From: Nelumbo lutea
Lineage: Eukaryota > Streptophyta > Magnoliopsida > Proteales > Nelumbonaceae
Assembly (NCBI GenBank): GCA_022828595.1
Contig: JAKGHH010000006.1
Location: 14,194,499-14,258,498, forward strand
Length of the DNA stretch: 64,000 bases
Direction: 5' to 3'
Position 1 is the first letter of the stretch. Each line of letters begins with the position of its first letter. The notes under the pieces are model-generated. The model had not been told where the DNA came from and did not search any database. It was given only the letters and a program-made list of their open reading frames with translations. Both the position numbers and the translations under genes were made by a program. This document shows, piece by piece, positions 12,025 to 29,279 of the stretch.

Positions 12025-12075
12025 TCACCCCCCCCCCCCCACCCTTCTTAGGTTAGGCTAATTAAGCAACAATTC
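12025..12075 (+). other. LTR/leader junction-like sequence with C-tract
   Basis: CAATTCACCCC then a long C run and CTTCTTAGGTTAGGCTAATTAAGCAACAA. Similar CAATTCACCCCCC...AAGCAACAA phrases lie just upstream of the tRNA primer site in some plant LTR elements, from memory. No primer site follows here, so only a relic is supported. Confidence 0.3.
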
Positions 12076-12079
12076 AAAT

Positions 12080-14150
12080 TTATGGCTCTTCGCAAGAAAC
12101 AGAGAAATATGATTTTAAGGATTAAAAAAGAGTGGAAAAAAAAAACTGAATGGATGAAGAATTGTGCGAGAAAAGGAGAGATTCTTTTCAAAAAATTTGG
12201 TGAATTAGTAGTCTCTACATGGCAGTTTGGATCACCTACTCTTATGCCTTACACTCGTGGTTCAAAGTATTGATAGACGAAACTCATTCATTTTATTATT
12301 CTTTTGTTCTGACCTATTGTTAATTGACATGATAGGTCATAAGGTGAAACCACCAAATCACTCAAATGTTAATATTAAGTGTATCATTGACCCTAAAAAC
12401 TGATCTAATATGTCCCGTATTGGACATATCATATCGATGTTTTGAACTTTGCATACACTAAGGCATGCACTAACAAATGAAAAGAAGATTCATTTAGTTG
12501 CTTAGGGATCTTCTTGAAAATGAATTGTTTTTCATGTTTGTGAGTTTAGAAAACAAGTTAAAATCATCTGGTTTGATAAATTGTTTCTTAAAAACAAAAA
12601 CATGAAAATATGTTATTCATTGTATGAGTTTTTTGTTTTCAGAATTGAAACAAGAAACATTCTCTTAAATTTCTGGTAAGAAACATGCTTTCATCTAATC
12701 ATCTCTCATCATCTTTTATAAATCATACAATAAGTATATTCCAATATATATATATATATATATATATATTTCTTTTGTTTTAGAAAACTATCATTTTGAT
12801 GGCTTAAAAAACAAACATGAATTGTTTTTTGAAACAAAACCAATTAAACAACAACACAATTCAAGGACATGCTTTTGTCTCTTTTTGTTGATGTGGAAAT
12901 TTCAAAAACAAATGAAAACAAAAGCATCCCTGTTTTGTATTACACCCTCTTAAATTTCAAAATGTCAAATATGAGAGCGGATGATATTTTGTGACAAAGA
13001 TCCCCTTAAAGGCTTGAACTTCTAGATTCTAGTACTTTGCCCCTTGACCCATTAACAAGATGAGTGTGAAAATAAAATTACTAAATTGCCCATTCAAGTT
13101 TCTAAGGATGACAGCAAAAAAGATCAAAATGATGAAAATAACCATTCTAAATAACAAATCATTTTCAAGTCATTGAAGAATTGATTATTCTCAAGGTGCT
13201 CTCAAGATGAACTTTATTTGAAAGAAAAGTTAAGAGAAACATGTAAGAGTTCGGATTTAAAAAGACGAGTTAGGGTAATTTGCGAATTTATAAATGTTTA
13301 ATGGGATATTTCATGGAGTTAATGTTCTGAGGGGGGGAGCACTACTACCCCCTAGGTACAGGGTGGTTTTCTGTAATTTACCCTTATTCTTTTACTTTTA
13401 CTTTAAACTGAAAAATATTGAATTAAACAAAAAAAAAAAAGACAAAAAAAAGGATAATACCCCTATATATAAAGCCATATCACTCCTCACTAGCTAGATA
13501 TTCTCTTTCTCTCACAGCCGTGCCCAGAGCTGAACAAGACGTTGAATCCACCAGATTGTAGAAAAGATTCTACATTCTGACTTTTTTTTCTCTTCTACAT
13601 CCTTCGATGTAATGCTCTTTTCCTTTTCTATTTTTTCTGTTGTCTTCGTTTACCAGATTGCAGAAGATTCAAAATGTGGAGAAGATAACAAGTTGCAGAT
13701 TCAACTCCAGTGACTTTTTGCAGAGAGCATGAGTACAATCTAGCCCACACATTTGAAGCAAGAACCAAAGCTACGATGAAACCAGGCAGAAAAGGAACCC
13801 GTAACACCTGGGGGGTGCGAACCTTTATTTTTCACCGAGGATAATCGCTTGGCTGTTTTGTAAAAATAGCGTGAGCTGGTTGTTGAGAATTTCCTGCGCA
13901 TGACACGTTATTCACTCAGTTCCTTGCTTGTCTTTTAGGCTTAAAGAATAGTGATTGCAATTGCAAATACTCTTTCACCCCCGGCCCTCATCATGGTCAA
14001 AAATAGAAGAAAATTATTGCTGGTGATTTGACCAGTTATTCAGCGATAAAGAAAAGGAACAGCTGAACTCTATAGCTGTTTTCCAGGCTGTGACCAACCA
14101 TTTTGCTCCCCACTAGCACATTGTTAGAGATTAAGTGATTGTGGGCCATA
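12080..14150. other. Non-coding with simple repeats
   Basis: No gene is supportable. A (TA)n tract occupies about 12,740-12,769. The frame opened by the ATG at 12,082 (Lys-rich, 63 codons) matches nothing I recognise. A CT-rich stretch at about 13,500-13,680 looks leader-like but no coding region follows it. Confidence 0.4.
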
Positions 14151-14161
14151 TGCTTATATGT

Positions 14162-14377
14162 TGGGGTGTCCACGGTTCGGTTAATTGAATCATGGACAAT
14201 TTTTTGCAAATTAAACCAATACCATCAGCTTTTCCATTTCTTCAAATCAAAACCGAACCGATTCTACTAATTAACCAGCCAGTCTGTTGGTTTTGGTTTT
14301 TGACCTGTTCGATTTTTTATATAATATATTATAAAAATATATAATATATATATACATTTATATATAATAAATATATA

Positions 14378-14409
<32 letters not shown>

Positions 14410-14613
14410 AGATATATATATAATATGTGATAACCGCCAATTTTTTTGTAAGTTAACCAAAAACCAAACCAGTCTTTTCAGTTTTTCAAAAATACCACTA
14501 ATCAATTCAGTTAACCACATTTTCCAATTCGATTTTCTCGCCGAAACCGAACTAATAAATTCAGTTAACCACATTTTCCAATTCGATTTTCTCGATTCGG
14601 TTCAGCACCCAAA
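14162..14613. repeat. Word-dense element a (GGTTCGGTT type, AT-rich core)
   Basis: Opens GGGGTGTCCACGGTTCGGTT and closes GATTCGGTTCAGCACCC, so GGGTG occurs in inverted form at both ends. Both arms are filled with variants of ACCGAACC, GTTAACC and TTCGGTT. The centre (about 14,310-14,430) is nearly pure A/T with (TA)n. A direct repeat of AATTCAGTTAACCACATTTT occurs at 14,504 and 14,559. No clear target duplication is seen. Confidence 0.6.
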
Positions 14614-14916
14614 ATGTCAGATGTAGAGCAAAATGTGACAGCACGACCCATCCATAAAACAGCTATCAAGTTCAATTAAACTGCTCTCCGAGAAACAGAG
14701 GACTTTTGCCCTTTCTTTGAGAGTTGCAGTTCAAGTGACAAAACGTTTTTTTCTTTTCATTAGTTAGTACACCACAGGCCTTTAGTGTAAGGCACAAAGT
14801 GTAGGAGATTCAGAGATATGAGAGGGTGTAAATATTTGCCTCTCGAGAATATCATGACAAACTGCGAAGTATGCAATCAAACAATTTGGTATTTGCATCC
14901 AAAGCCAGCGCCAAGA

Positions 14917-15172
14917 CTCACTGCAGCAACTTGGGCGGGCTCGGGTTGAAATTTTGTTAAATTTTGAATGGGCCTGACCCAAAAGCCCAAGTTGTCAACA
15001 AATAAAATAATTAGCTTTATCATCAAATTACAGGTTAAAAATTCAAAGTATAGCTTGTCAATTATAATCTGGTGGCATCGGGTCAAACCTTGTATTGAAC
15101 TGGTTCTGCACATTTCCTTGATACGGTTGGGCCCGGGTGTACCCTAACCAGACAAGACCCGACCTATTGACA
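14917..15172. repeat. Word-dense element f (GGGCC/CGGGTT type), partial
   Basis: Carries GGGCGGGCTCGGGTTG, GGGCCTGACCCAAAAGCCC, GGCATCGGGTC, GGTTGGGCCCGGGTG and CAAGACCCGACC. It ends near GACAGCAC. The left arm that should mirror this end is absent, so it is probably truncated. Confidence 0.45.
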
Positions 15173-15731
15173 GCACTATTTCTACTTAATTATCACAAGG
15201 ATTGTGGACCATAACATAAACCAAGAAAACACCGCATTCTCAAACACTATATGAGAAAATATGCCCCATACCCAACCCATACCAATCGAGGGAATGCCCT
15301 CGGTTACAAGCTAGAGGAATACCAATAAGAGACAGAGAGATGGACCAATGTAATTACTTAAAAAGAAAATTAAGGATGTAATAAAATTGAGTCAAACAAA
15401 AAGAGAATGGACACTCCGACTGTTGTTCATGATTCGCAAAAGCAAAAGTTCAGAAGGACTAAGAATCCAAATCACTACGACATGCAAAAACAGGCAGACA
15501 TGAGAAAACACTACACAACCAAAATATAATCGGGGAGATAGGATGTGAAAGACAACCAACCCATGTACCATAGACACACTACCCCTTTTGGAACTCTTTT
15601 CCTTTCTGAACTTTAAAAGAAATGCCTTAGGGAAGATAGAAATGGAATTATAATTATCTACCCGGTTACCTCTTTCAAATTTCTTTTTCTTTTCCCACCT
15701 TTTGATCTTAAGGTTATGGTAGGGTTGGTCC

Positions 15732-20163
<4,432 letters not shown>

Positions 20164-20310
20164 GATTCTCTTTCCAGAACCGAGAGACAGTAGATCAAAC
20201 AGAGCAAGAGATAGAAGAGAGATCTAGAAAACCAAAACGAGGGAAGACCAAATCGTTGGCTCGTCCGTCTCTCCTCCGGACTATCAGGCTTTTTATATGG
20301 GCGAAAACTC
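20164..20310 (-). promoter_or_regulatory. Calmodulin 5' leader and core promoter
   Basis: On the minus strand a TATA-like CCATATAAAAAG lies at about 20,289-20,300, some 125-137 bp upstream of the ATG. This predicts transcription starting near 20,260-20,270 and a leader of about 100 nt. The leader is pyrimidine-rich (GATCTCTCTTCTATCTC), as is common for highly expressed plant genes. Word-dense and MITE-like repeats start only about 300 bp further upstream. Confidence 0.6.
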
Positions 20311-20621
20311 TCAAAAGGGTATCATCTAATTCTCGGCCCAGCCATTTTTCATCCTAAAAAACAATCGAAACAAACGACATCCCCAAATTACCCTGATATA
20401 TAGCTAAGAGAAATTGCGCAATGAGAAAATAAATAAAAAAATAGGAAAATCTATAATACAGCCAAGACATGGTACCGGAAGAGCTTTGGCGAATCAAAGC
20501 ACTCCATGAATTATGATTAATACCACCTGATTTGTCGTTTTTTTATGATAACAACTGATTGGCGGTAAGCTTTGTCAATATTATGCATTTGCGGTATTAT
20601 AGTCGAACTGTCGGATTTCGT

Positions 20622-20760
20622 CAATGGGTCGGGTTACGTAATAAACAATAATAAACATAGAACTTGTGCTAACCAATGGGTCGGGTTACGTAATAAACCC
20701 GCATTGACCTAATGTTATCGGGTTTGGTTCGGGTCACCCTTAAATGAGTCTTAAAATGGG
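20622..20760. repeat. Word-dense element i (GGGTCGGGTT type) with a 25-bp duplication
   Basis: A 25-bp phrase starting CAATGGGTCGGGTTACG occurs at 20,622 and again at 20,674. It is followed by CCCGCATTGACC, GGGTTTGGTTCGGGTCACCC. Ends are not defined. It lies upstream of the calmodulin promoter. Confidence 0.5.
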
Positions 20761-20912
20761 TTCAGATTGTGGCTAGGTTTTTCTTTTTTTTTTTTTTTAA
20801 ACGCAATTGAAATAACACTAACATAGGCAACCCGTATGCATCTTTCAATCCTAGGAAGAGAGAAAATCCAGCATCTAAGGCCAATGCTTGCTAGTAAATT
20901 TGCCCATAATAG

Positions 20913-21324
20913 GGATGCAAACGTATCGGATCGGATTCGAATGAGGGTATATTCGAATCCCATCCGATACTATCAACAGTTGTTTCGATCGGATCTCATC
21001 TCGCAAACATTAATTTGATATTCGGATCTGATCTTATTTAATTTTTTAAAAGAAATTTAAAATATAACAAATTAAATAAAGAAATTTCAACTATTCTCAT
21101 CATATATATATAAATTAAAAACATATATATATATATATATATATATTGGATTGGACCCTCTCGGGTCAGATAAAGGGTGATCTGAATTCAATTTGATTTT
21201 TAATTGGATCCTATTATTTGATCCGATCCGATTTGAAGATTCAAAAATAAGGATATCCGAATCCAACAAAATAGGATTGGACTTCAAATCGAATCAATCA
21301 TGATCTGGTCCATTTCCACCCTAC
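20913..21324. repeat. Word-dense element b (GGATCGGATTCGAATCC type)
   Basis: Opens AGGGATGCAAACGTATCGG and closes GGTCCATTTCCACCCT, so AGGG.TG occurs in inverted form at the two ends. The arms are variants of GGATCGGATTC, ATTCGAATCC and GATCCGATCCGATT. The core around 21,100-21,150 is (TA)n. Flanks CCCATAAT and CCCAATAT resemble a decayed target duplication, but this is not decisive. Confidence 0.6.
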
Positions 21325-21362
21325 CCAATATTTAAAAAATAGACCTAAAATAGAACATTTTG

Positions 21363-21835
21363 GGGGTAGTGACAGATAGGTACCCTGAACTTTCAATTGC
21401 AACACTTCGTACCCTAAACTCTCCAAAATAGATAATTGGATCCATCCATTAGCATTCTTTCAGTTAAACATTATGTAATGCCAAAACTACCATTTCATCA
21501 AGTTATTAAGTCAGTCAAGGGACTAGCCACTTCTTCTAGGATGACGTTCTCACATGGACGGATAAAAGGGACTATGTTGGTGTTTCAACACTACTTTTTC
21601 TGGCAACGTCATCATGGGAGAAGTGGTTGGTTCATTGACTAACTTAACAACTTGAATGGTATAATCAGACCATATAAATTTAATTGATGGAAGAGTACTT
21701 TTGAAATTATGTAATGTTTTAACTAATGGAATACTAACAGATGGATCCAACTTTCTATTTTTGAGAGTTTAGGGTACTCAAGTGTTGCAATTGAAAGTTC
21801 ATAGTACCTATCTATCACTACCCCCAAAGTACAGG
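21363..21835. mobile_element. Foldback/MITE-like element with ~110-bp imperfect inverted repeats
   Basis: The left arm (about 21,365-21,480) contains GGGGGTAGTGACAGATAGG, then ACTTTCAATTGCAACACTT and GGATCCATC. The right arm (about 21,700-21,815) is its imperfect reverse complement (AAGTGTTGCAATTGAAAGTT, then CTATCTATCACTACCCCC). A further copy of the GGTACCTATCTGT end phrase follows at about 21,833, so the right end may be compound. The interior encodes nothing recognisable. GTACC...ACTTTCA repeats of this sort are widespread in plants. Confidence 0.7.
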
Positions 21836-21899
21836 GTACCTATCTGTAATTTATCTAATAAATATATTTGTTTAAAAATATACCTAAAAATAATGTATA

Positions 21900-22840
21900 G
21901 CATTTGATTTTAACCACAAACCACCCCTTCCAAATTTGTATTCATTTTAATGGTATTGGATCCTACAATCTTGAGAATTTGTATGCTATGAATTTATGAA
22001 ATAAATATAATAGGGACTAAGCCTACAAAAGAAAGAAAGAGAGACATCTTGAAAAGTGAAAAGACAATAGTACCAGTTATGGAGAGAGAGAGAGAGTTTA
22101 AATTTTTCAAAATGATGAAATGTTAAAAATATAAATTGTTTCATTGTTGTGAACCCATGAACCATTGTTTAGGTTAAATCATTTAGTAGTTCAACCATTT
22201 GGGTCAATGGTTTTCTATCCAAATCAACATTTTTTTGGGTATAAATCAGATTGGGTGATAAATCCTAAGATAAATGGCCCAACCACCTGGTTAACACTTT
22301 TAAAACTTGAGTTTGCCAATTTATTAGAGTCCAAATTATCGAGGTTTCAATGCACAAGTTGCTCCCATTTAAAGGGCTCTATTTACGTATCAAGATGACA
22401 GTAGGCACTATATCAATCATAGGACCTCTATCAAATTTTCAAAATGGTTTTCTAAAATTCTTTCAAACCAAAAACCCATAAAAATTTATTCAACATCAAC
22501 TTCTATCAAAATAAAAATCCATGAAAACCCATCAAGCTTCATCAAATGACAATTTTTTTACCTAATTAGAGCATCCAAAAGCATCAAATCAACACATCAA
22601 TCTACAATGCAAACATCAATCAAAACAATAATAATAACAAAACTTAGTTAATACTAGAGTTATTTCTAGGACAATGGCACCTCTATGCTTTTCATATGTT
22701 TGCTTAATAGGTTGCATTTCCCTTTGGGATTCTACTTCACATTCCAAGCAAAGGGATTACACTACATCAATCTTGGTCTTAACTAAAATTCTAATACCAA
22801 AATTCATTTTCAATCTTCTTATCCCTTGCAAAAATCTCTA
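21900..22840. other. Non-coding, no gene recognised
   Basis: AT-rich sequence with no supported coding or repeat structure, up to the poly(T) that marks the 3' end of the LINE. Confidence 0.4.
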
Positions 22841-22989
22841 TGTATTTTTGTTTTTTTTTTTTTTTGTTGTTTGATAGCCTACTACTTCTAACAATGTGGG
22901 GCAGATGTCTCTTTTTTATCAATAACAGAACTAAATGTATTAAAATAAAAAATTTAGTACGAAGAAGGGGAAGGGATAAACACTCCTAG

Positions 22990-25900
22990 CCCTCCCCAAG
23001 AGAAAGACTACAGTATAGACCAAAATAAAGCATTCCTTCCCACCCTTGTTTAGCAAGTGTATAAGCTACAGAATTTGCTTCTCTTTCCTCTTCCTCCATT
23101 TTTTGGAGCCATCTAATTACAATCTAAAAAATCACCTTCTATTACTAGCTTCCTAATATTCAGCTCATTAGCCTTATGAATCCCTTCCATAATAACCATA
23201 ATTTCAACTCTTAAGGGATCCCCATCACCAATTAGGCCTGAGAATAGTGCAATGTTGTTTCCTTCTTCATTCCTAAAAACTCCTCTTATACCAAAAGGGT
23301 CTGGATTACCTTCCCTGCTACCATCAAAATTAAGTTTAATGAAATCACTAGAAAGTGGGGACTACAAAGGCCTAACCACCTCCTTAACTTGAGTAGAATC
23401 AGCCACCACCCTCCACTTTCTCATCACCTTAATGTCGAAAACATCTCTAAAAATCTCTAATGACTTTACCCAATGGACTACCTTTATAGTGATAGGTAGG
23501 GGTGTCAATGGTATTCGAAAATCTGATTTCGAATTTGAGATTCAACATTATCGAATCGAATTCGGATAATTCAAATATCTAATCAGTTGAATTCGGATAT
23601 GACTTGATTCGATTCGATAAATATCTGAATTCGACTGATTATTTAATTCTTATATATAATATATAAAATTTTAAAATGTTTTATAATTTATACATATATA
23701 ATAATTAAATTATATAAAAAAATTATATATTTATATACATTATATAAATAAAATATTTATTTTATATATTTATTAATTACCTAAAATAATTAATTAGTCG
23801 TATTCGAATCGAATTGAATATTCAAATATTTAACCGGATTTGAATTCGAATATTAATTTTCAATATTCGTCAAATATCGAGGTCAAATTTAGATATCGAA
23901 TTTTTTAATCGGATTTGAATTCGGATATTGCCTTATCCGATTTGAATTCGACCTGTAGTGATAGCTTTGATGATAACTTCTTTACTTCTTATTTTTTCAT
24001 GGAAGAGTCTTTGATTCCTCTCCTCCCAAATTGTCCAACACACCATAGCTCTTGTACATCGCCATAATATTCTTCCCCTCTTCTTTGACCATCTTAGGAA
24101 ATTGGAAGTAAATAAGCTTTGTACACTAAGAGGAGGGTTCCACTTGCACCCAAACAAAGAAAAGGACCATTCCCAAATTGAGGAAAAAATGTGCAGGAAA
24201 TTAATAAGTGATAGCAATTCCCACCATTAACTTTGCGAAGGGAGCACTAGTGAAGGGAAAGAAACCAATTGGGTCTTTTTCTTTGTAGTAACTCACAAGC
24301 ATTAATTCTTTCCAAATATGTTTTCCAAAACAAACCACCCACCCTAAGAGGAACAGGTTTACACCAAATCACTTTTAAAGGAAAGGAAGGCACTTAGCTT
24401 TCACTTGGTTAAATAAGGGTTGAGAAAAAGGAACCACAAGAAAAGGAACCCGAGGGTGAAGGGATCCAAATTCTCCTATCCCTCTTAATATCTTCCAAAC
24501 ACACCCCTTTCAAGTTCTAAAGGTCAATAACAACGTTCGTTTCATGATCATATAATCTTTTTCTAAAACCCAAGTCCCAATTGCATTCACCATTTGAATT
24601 AATCAAGGGCAAAAAGCAAGAAATAGGTTCCTCCCTATGGTTATAAATGGTATAGTGTGAAGGAAACTGTGTTCTTAGTGATTCACTTCCCACCCAAGCA
24701 TACTCCCAAAATTTATCAAGGCTTCTAATTCCTAGACTATACCTAATATGCCGTAGAAAAAGGGGTAGGATATCATAAATGGACTTCTAGGGTGAAGCCC
24801 TTATAGCCCTTCTAGAATCCCAACCATCCACTGCAAGACCATGAATGCTAACTATTACCCTTGCCCAACATAACCATTTCCCTAGGAAAACCAAGATCCT
24901 TTTTGTCAGTTCCCTAGCCCTAATTCACCATATTTCTTGCTTCTGCAGATTAACTCCTAGTTTACTTTGTGATCTTTCTTTTCCTTCCCTGGTTTCCATA
25001 AAAAATACATCATCAACTTCTCTAAAATTCTACTTACCTCACTCGGAATTCTAAATAGTGAAAGGCAGTACACCGGTAAATTGGCCAAAATATATTTGAT
25101 TAGTGTGATTCTTCCTCCAATGGATAAATAATTGCACTTCCACACAGCCAACAATTTAGTAATCCTCTCTACCACAAGATCCCAAAACCCCTTTCTTTTT
25201 GGATTATCCCCTAAAGGTAAACCCAAATAAGTGACAGACCATTGGGAGACAATACACCCTAAAATTTGTGTACTATCTAAAATCTCCCTTTCCTCCATAT
25301 TCACTCCCACCAAACAACTTTTTTCCAAGTTAATCTTTAAATTGGACATTCTTTTAAATGTTTCCACCACCAATCTTAAGTTCCTCACTCGGTTATTTTC
25401 ATCATTTGCACAAAATAGAATAGTATCATCAACAAACTATATGTGAGTAATTAAAACCTATTCTATACCCACTCTCCAACCCTTAATTAAACTTCTTGAA
25501 TTTTCCCTCTTTATAAGTCTCCCTAGCACATCAACAATCAACGTAAAGAAGAAGGGGGAGAGTGGGTCCATCTCCACCGTTAATTAATATTAAGTAATGG
25601 CAGATCTTAACACAACCCAAAATCCATCTACACCATCTATCATCAAAACCAAAGCTCACCATAACATCTTTCACAAAACCCCAATCTACTAAATTAGATG
25701 CCTTCTCCAGATTCAATTTACAAACAAACCCTTCATTTCCATTTCTCTTCAAATCCTTCACACTTTCATTAGCAATCAAGATTTGATCAATTATTTGACT
25801 CTCCCTTACAAAAGCCCCTTGATTTTGTGAGATAATTAAATAGAGAACAACTATAATCCTTCAAAATAGCACCTTAGCAATGATCTTGTAGAGGCCATGT

Positions 25901-27448
25901 ACCAAGCTAATTGGTTTAAAATCCTTAGGATGCAATGCCTCGTACTTCTTTGGTATGAAAGCAATAAAGGCTGAGTTTAACCCCAAATTAATCACACCCC
26001 TATCAAAGAATTATTCAAATACCTTTGGAATATCATCTTTTAATACCTTCCAACAATCTTGGTAAAAAGCCATAGTGAATCCATCAAGACCTATGCTTTA
26101 TTCCTATTCATAGAAAAAATTGCATCCATTATTTTTTCACTATCAAATTTTCTTTTCAACCATTTTTTAGTTTCCTCTAGAAGGTTAAGCCACTCTAATC
26201 CATTTATCCAAATTCTGTCATCCAAAGGCTTCCTAAAGATTGATCTGAAATATTCCACAAAGATTCAAAAATCTCATTCTGTTGGTTAATGCTCACTCCA
26301 TTAACCTCCAACTTTGACACTAAATTCTTCATTTTCCTTTGTTTGCTAATGCGTGAAAGAATTTAGTGTTTCTATCCCCTTCCTTACCATTGCTTATTGA
26401 ACTTTGTCTCCAACTGATCTCCTCCTTGAATAATAACTCCTCCATCTCCTTCTTCATCCTCCATATTTCATTTCAATCACTTTACTTTAGCAAACCAGCC
26501 ACTTCCTTTCCATCTATTGCTTCGAATAGGGAAACCAAAGCTTGCTTATGCTCTTCAATCCTACCAAATTATTGTAAGTTCCACTCCTTAATTTTGCCTC
26601 TAAGCTCTTTTAACTTCTTTTGAAACCTTATGCCTTCCCACTATACACTTGGATTACTTTCCTCCTACCATACTTTAACTCTCTTCCTGAAACCATTAAC
26701 TCGTGACCACATATTCTTAAATCTGAATGGGCCTAGACCTCTACCCTCCAAATTTTCCTCAGGAATGGATATTGGTTAAGGATCCAAGGTTACTCTTGGC
26801 AAGGCTCTAGAAACTAGACCTCTCCAATGCTCTGCCCAATCAAATGTGAATAAAAATTTGTCTAGTTTAGAGAAAATTGGATTGGGTTATAGGTGAGACT
26901 AAGTAAAGTTAGTATGAGCCAAATGAAGCTCTTTCAGCTCAAAAGCATCAATAACCTGATTAAACCCCCTCATGCTTAAATTGATCATTTGACTCTAATT
27001 GTTAGTCTCTTCTAGGAATCATATCACATCGAAGTCCCCTTCCTAGACACCACGATCCATCCTATAGTCCCCTAATATCTTCCAACTCTTCCCAAAAATT
27101 ATTTCTTTCCCTATACCCAGTTGGTCTAAAATCATTTGTCAACACCCATGGATTCCATTTGAGATTTGATAAAACTTAATTGATACAAAAATAATCCTAA
27201 CCAGCTCCTCCAGTCCGATGGTAGTCTTCACAAAGTTACAATGCTACTAGAGGCTCCCCATGTGGGATAGATGTCCTAACTCCAACCCCTAGCTTTCTAG
27301 ATACTCCTATCCCATTTTTTATCAAAATTTGTCACCTTAGATTCTTGAATTAGGATAATATCTGGCTTTTCCTTCCTCGAAACTTCTTTTATTATATATC
27401 TTTTCCTTGCTCCCCTAAATCTCTAACATTCCATCTTACTATCATCAT
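22990..27448 (-). pseudogene. LINE 1 ORF2: endonuclease, RT, zf-RVT, RNase H
   Basis: ORF2 makes the nick and copies LINE RNA at the target. It starts with the endonuclease opening MMIVRWNVRDLG and EKPDIILIQESK (27,448 down). A mid-region containing GPFRFKNMWS is at about 26,700. RT includes KRNGNEGFVCKLNLEKA, WCRWI, the catalytic FVDD (25,425-25,436) within FVDDTILFCANDE, and TYLGLPLGDNPKRKGFW with GGRITLIK. The zf-RVT tail (24,217-23,956) reads TRAMVCWTIWEERN. RNase H (about 23,350-23,125) reads FIKLNFDGS, GGVFRNEEGNN and IEGD. Stops break each domain. The first Asp of RNase H (NFDGS) and the RT Asp pair survive. Confidence 0.8.
23496..23955. repeat. Word-dense element c (ATTCGAAT type) with 9-bp target duplication
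   Basis: Flanked on both sides by TAGTGATAG (23,487-23,495 and 23,956-23,964), a perfect 9-bp duplication inside LINE 1 ORF2. It opens GTAGGGGTGTCAATGG and is filled with ATTCGAA, GATTTGAATTCG and GATATCGA variants around an AT-rich core (about 23,650-23,790). The right end (TTCGACCTG) does not mirror the left, so terminal inverted repeats are weak or lost. The LINE reading resumes on both sides once the insert and one duplicate are set aside. Confidence 0.85.
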
Positions 27449-29279
27449 TCCTAACCTCTTCAAACCCCAATCTAGGAATTTGCCTTAGCTCCTTAGTTTT
27501 CTTTAAATACACCTTCATGTCATTAGAGTTTTGCACCTTACACCCCAACTTTTCCACAAATTTTGCCATTGGATCGATTCTACTTGTCCCCTTCTCCTTT
27601 TTCTTGTGTCCCCCTCATTTCCTTCTCACCTCCTAAATTGGTCTCCTATTCTCTCTCTGTAAAAAATTCCTCAATCATCTCTGAAATTTTCCTACCCCTC
27701 ACCTCATCCTCCCCTCTCTTATTATTTGACCCTTCTTCTCTAACCCTACTCTTTTGTTGCGGAAATGGATAGGACTTTTGATCTAGAACATTAGACATAA
27801 GAAAAGAGCTCAGGTTTGTATTCAAAACTGAACTAACACCAATACCTGGATTCTGGATATTGGGGGCACAAGCACATGATAGGTTCCAATATCACAAAGT
27901 TGGTGTTCATCCTCTTCCCTAGTTGAGGTTTGAGATGGGAGATCATTTGTCAAGGAAATACTTCTCTGTTTACCACAAAGACTCTTTCTCCTATCCTTTC
28001 ATGGGCTTTCCTTGCCAAATTTCTAATGATCCTCGTCTAACCCTTTACAACCGTATTGCTTAAAAATTAAATTTGGGTCCAATCCCCTCTTTGTTGATCT
28101 TTGATTTCCCACCTCAACATCCTTATTGTACTCTACCACATTTTCACTCATGCAGATCACCATTGATTCTAAAGAAGAAATTTCATTTCAACTTTTTTCT
28201 TCATTAATGAATAGAATGTTTATCTGTAGGGAATCCTTCAACTCTTCCATCATTTTTTTTTCCAATTTCAAATCCTTCTAATAAGTTTTCCTTTGACTCT
28301 GAATCGCCTAACTCATCATCTGTCTACTCACAATCCTCCCATCTGTCATCTACAGACTCCTCATCATTAGAGTTCCTTCTTGAATATCTTGGATTATGAC
28401 ACTCGATAATCAATTGTGTCCAGGTCCCCTATGACACCTATCCGGGATGCCATTGGAAATCAAAGTCCTGACCCCTGTTCTGCTGTGACACACCATTTCC
28501 AATGGTTTAGGACGATGATAGACCACACGGTTGGTTTACCATCAAACCCGATTTAGAAATTTTTAGTTGGGGGCCAAAGGATTCTTGAATAAAGACATTA
28601 GAGGCCCGTTGGGATTATGCAGCAAGTTGATAAATGCACTATGAATCTCACCTAGTTCAAAGTACCCACCCCTGTTACCCGACCCACAACATTTTATTGT
28701 TTTAACACAACATTTAATCATGTTTGGCATAGTGCTTGATATTAGAACCTTAGCATAAGAGGGTCTATCAAGACTTCTCTCCTCTTTTTCAATTTTTTTT
28801 TAATTTTCTTTCCATCCCAATAAATAGTTATTAATCTTGGTCATTCCTTCTATCTGTTCCCTTTCCATAACAGGCAAACTTGTCGAATACTCAACATGCT
28901 TCGTATCGTCCTCAACTCCTTTACTGTCACGTAGCCTCTAACTTGCCACGTTAAATTCATCTTCAACCTCCCTCCCTATTCCCCACAGCAACCCTTTGGC
29001 TCCTGAAACAATCCATAGTTTCCTCTACCGACCATCAGAGAATAACTCAAGTGCTCGTGGAATGGCCTCCAATTTCGTTCCAATAATCATCATCCTCATG
29101 GCATGAAGAACATAAATGTTAACTGCTTCTAACACTCCTCTACAAACTACATCTATTTTTTTTTCCAACACCTAGTTCTTCCACAAATTGAACAAAAGAC
29201 AAAATACTCTCAATTCAACACCCCCTTCCTTCATCTCTTTCTCATTACAAGGACTCCAGCTCTTGATCAACATGAAGAC

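Noticed and set aside
12082..12273. Lys-rich 63-codon frame starting with ATG
   Set aside because: No homology recognised, and A-rich composition explains the lysines.
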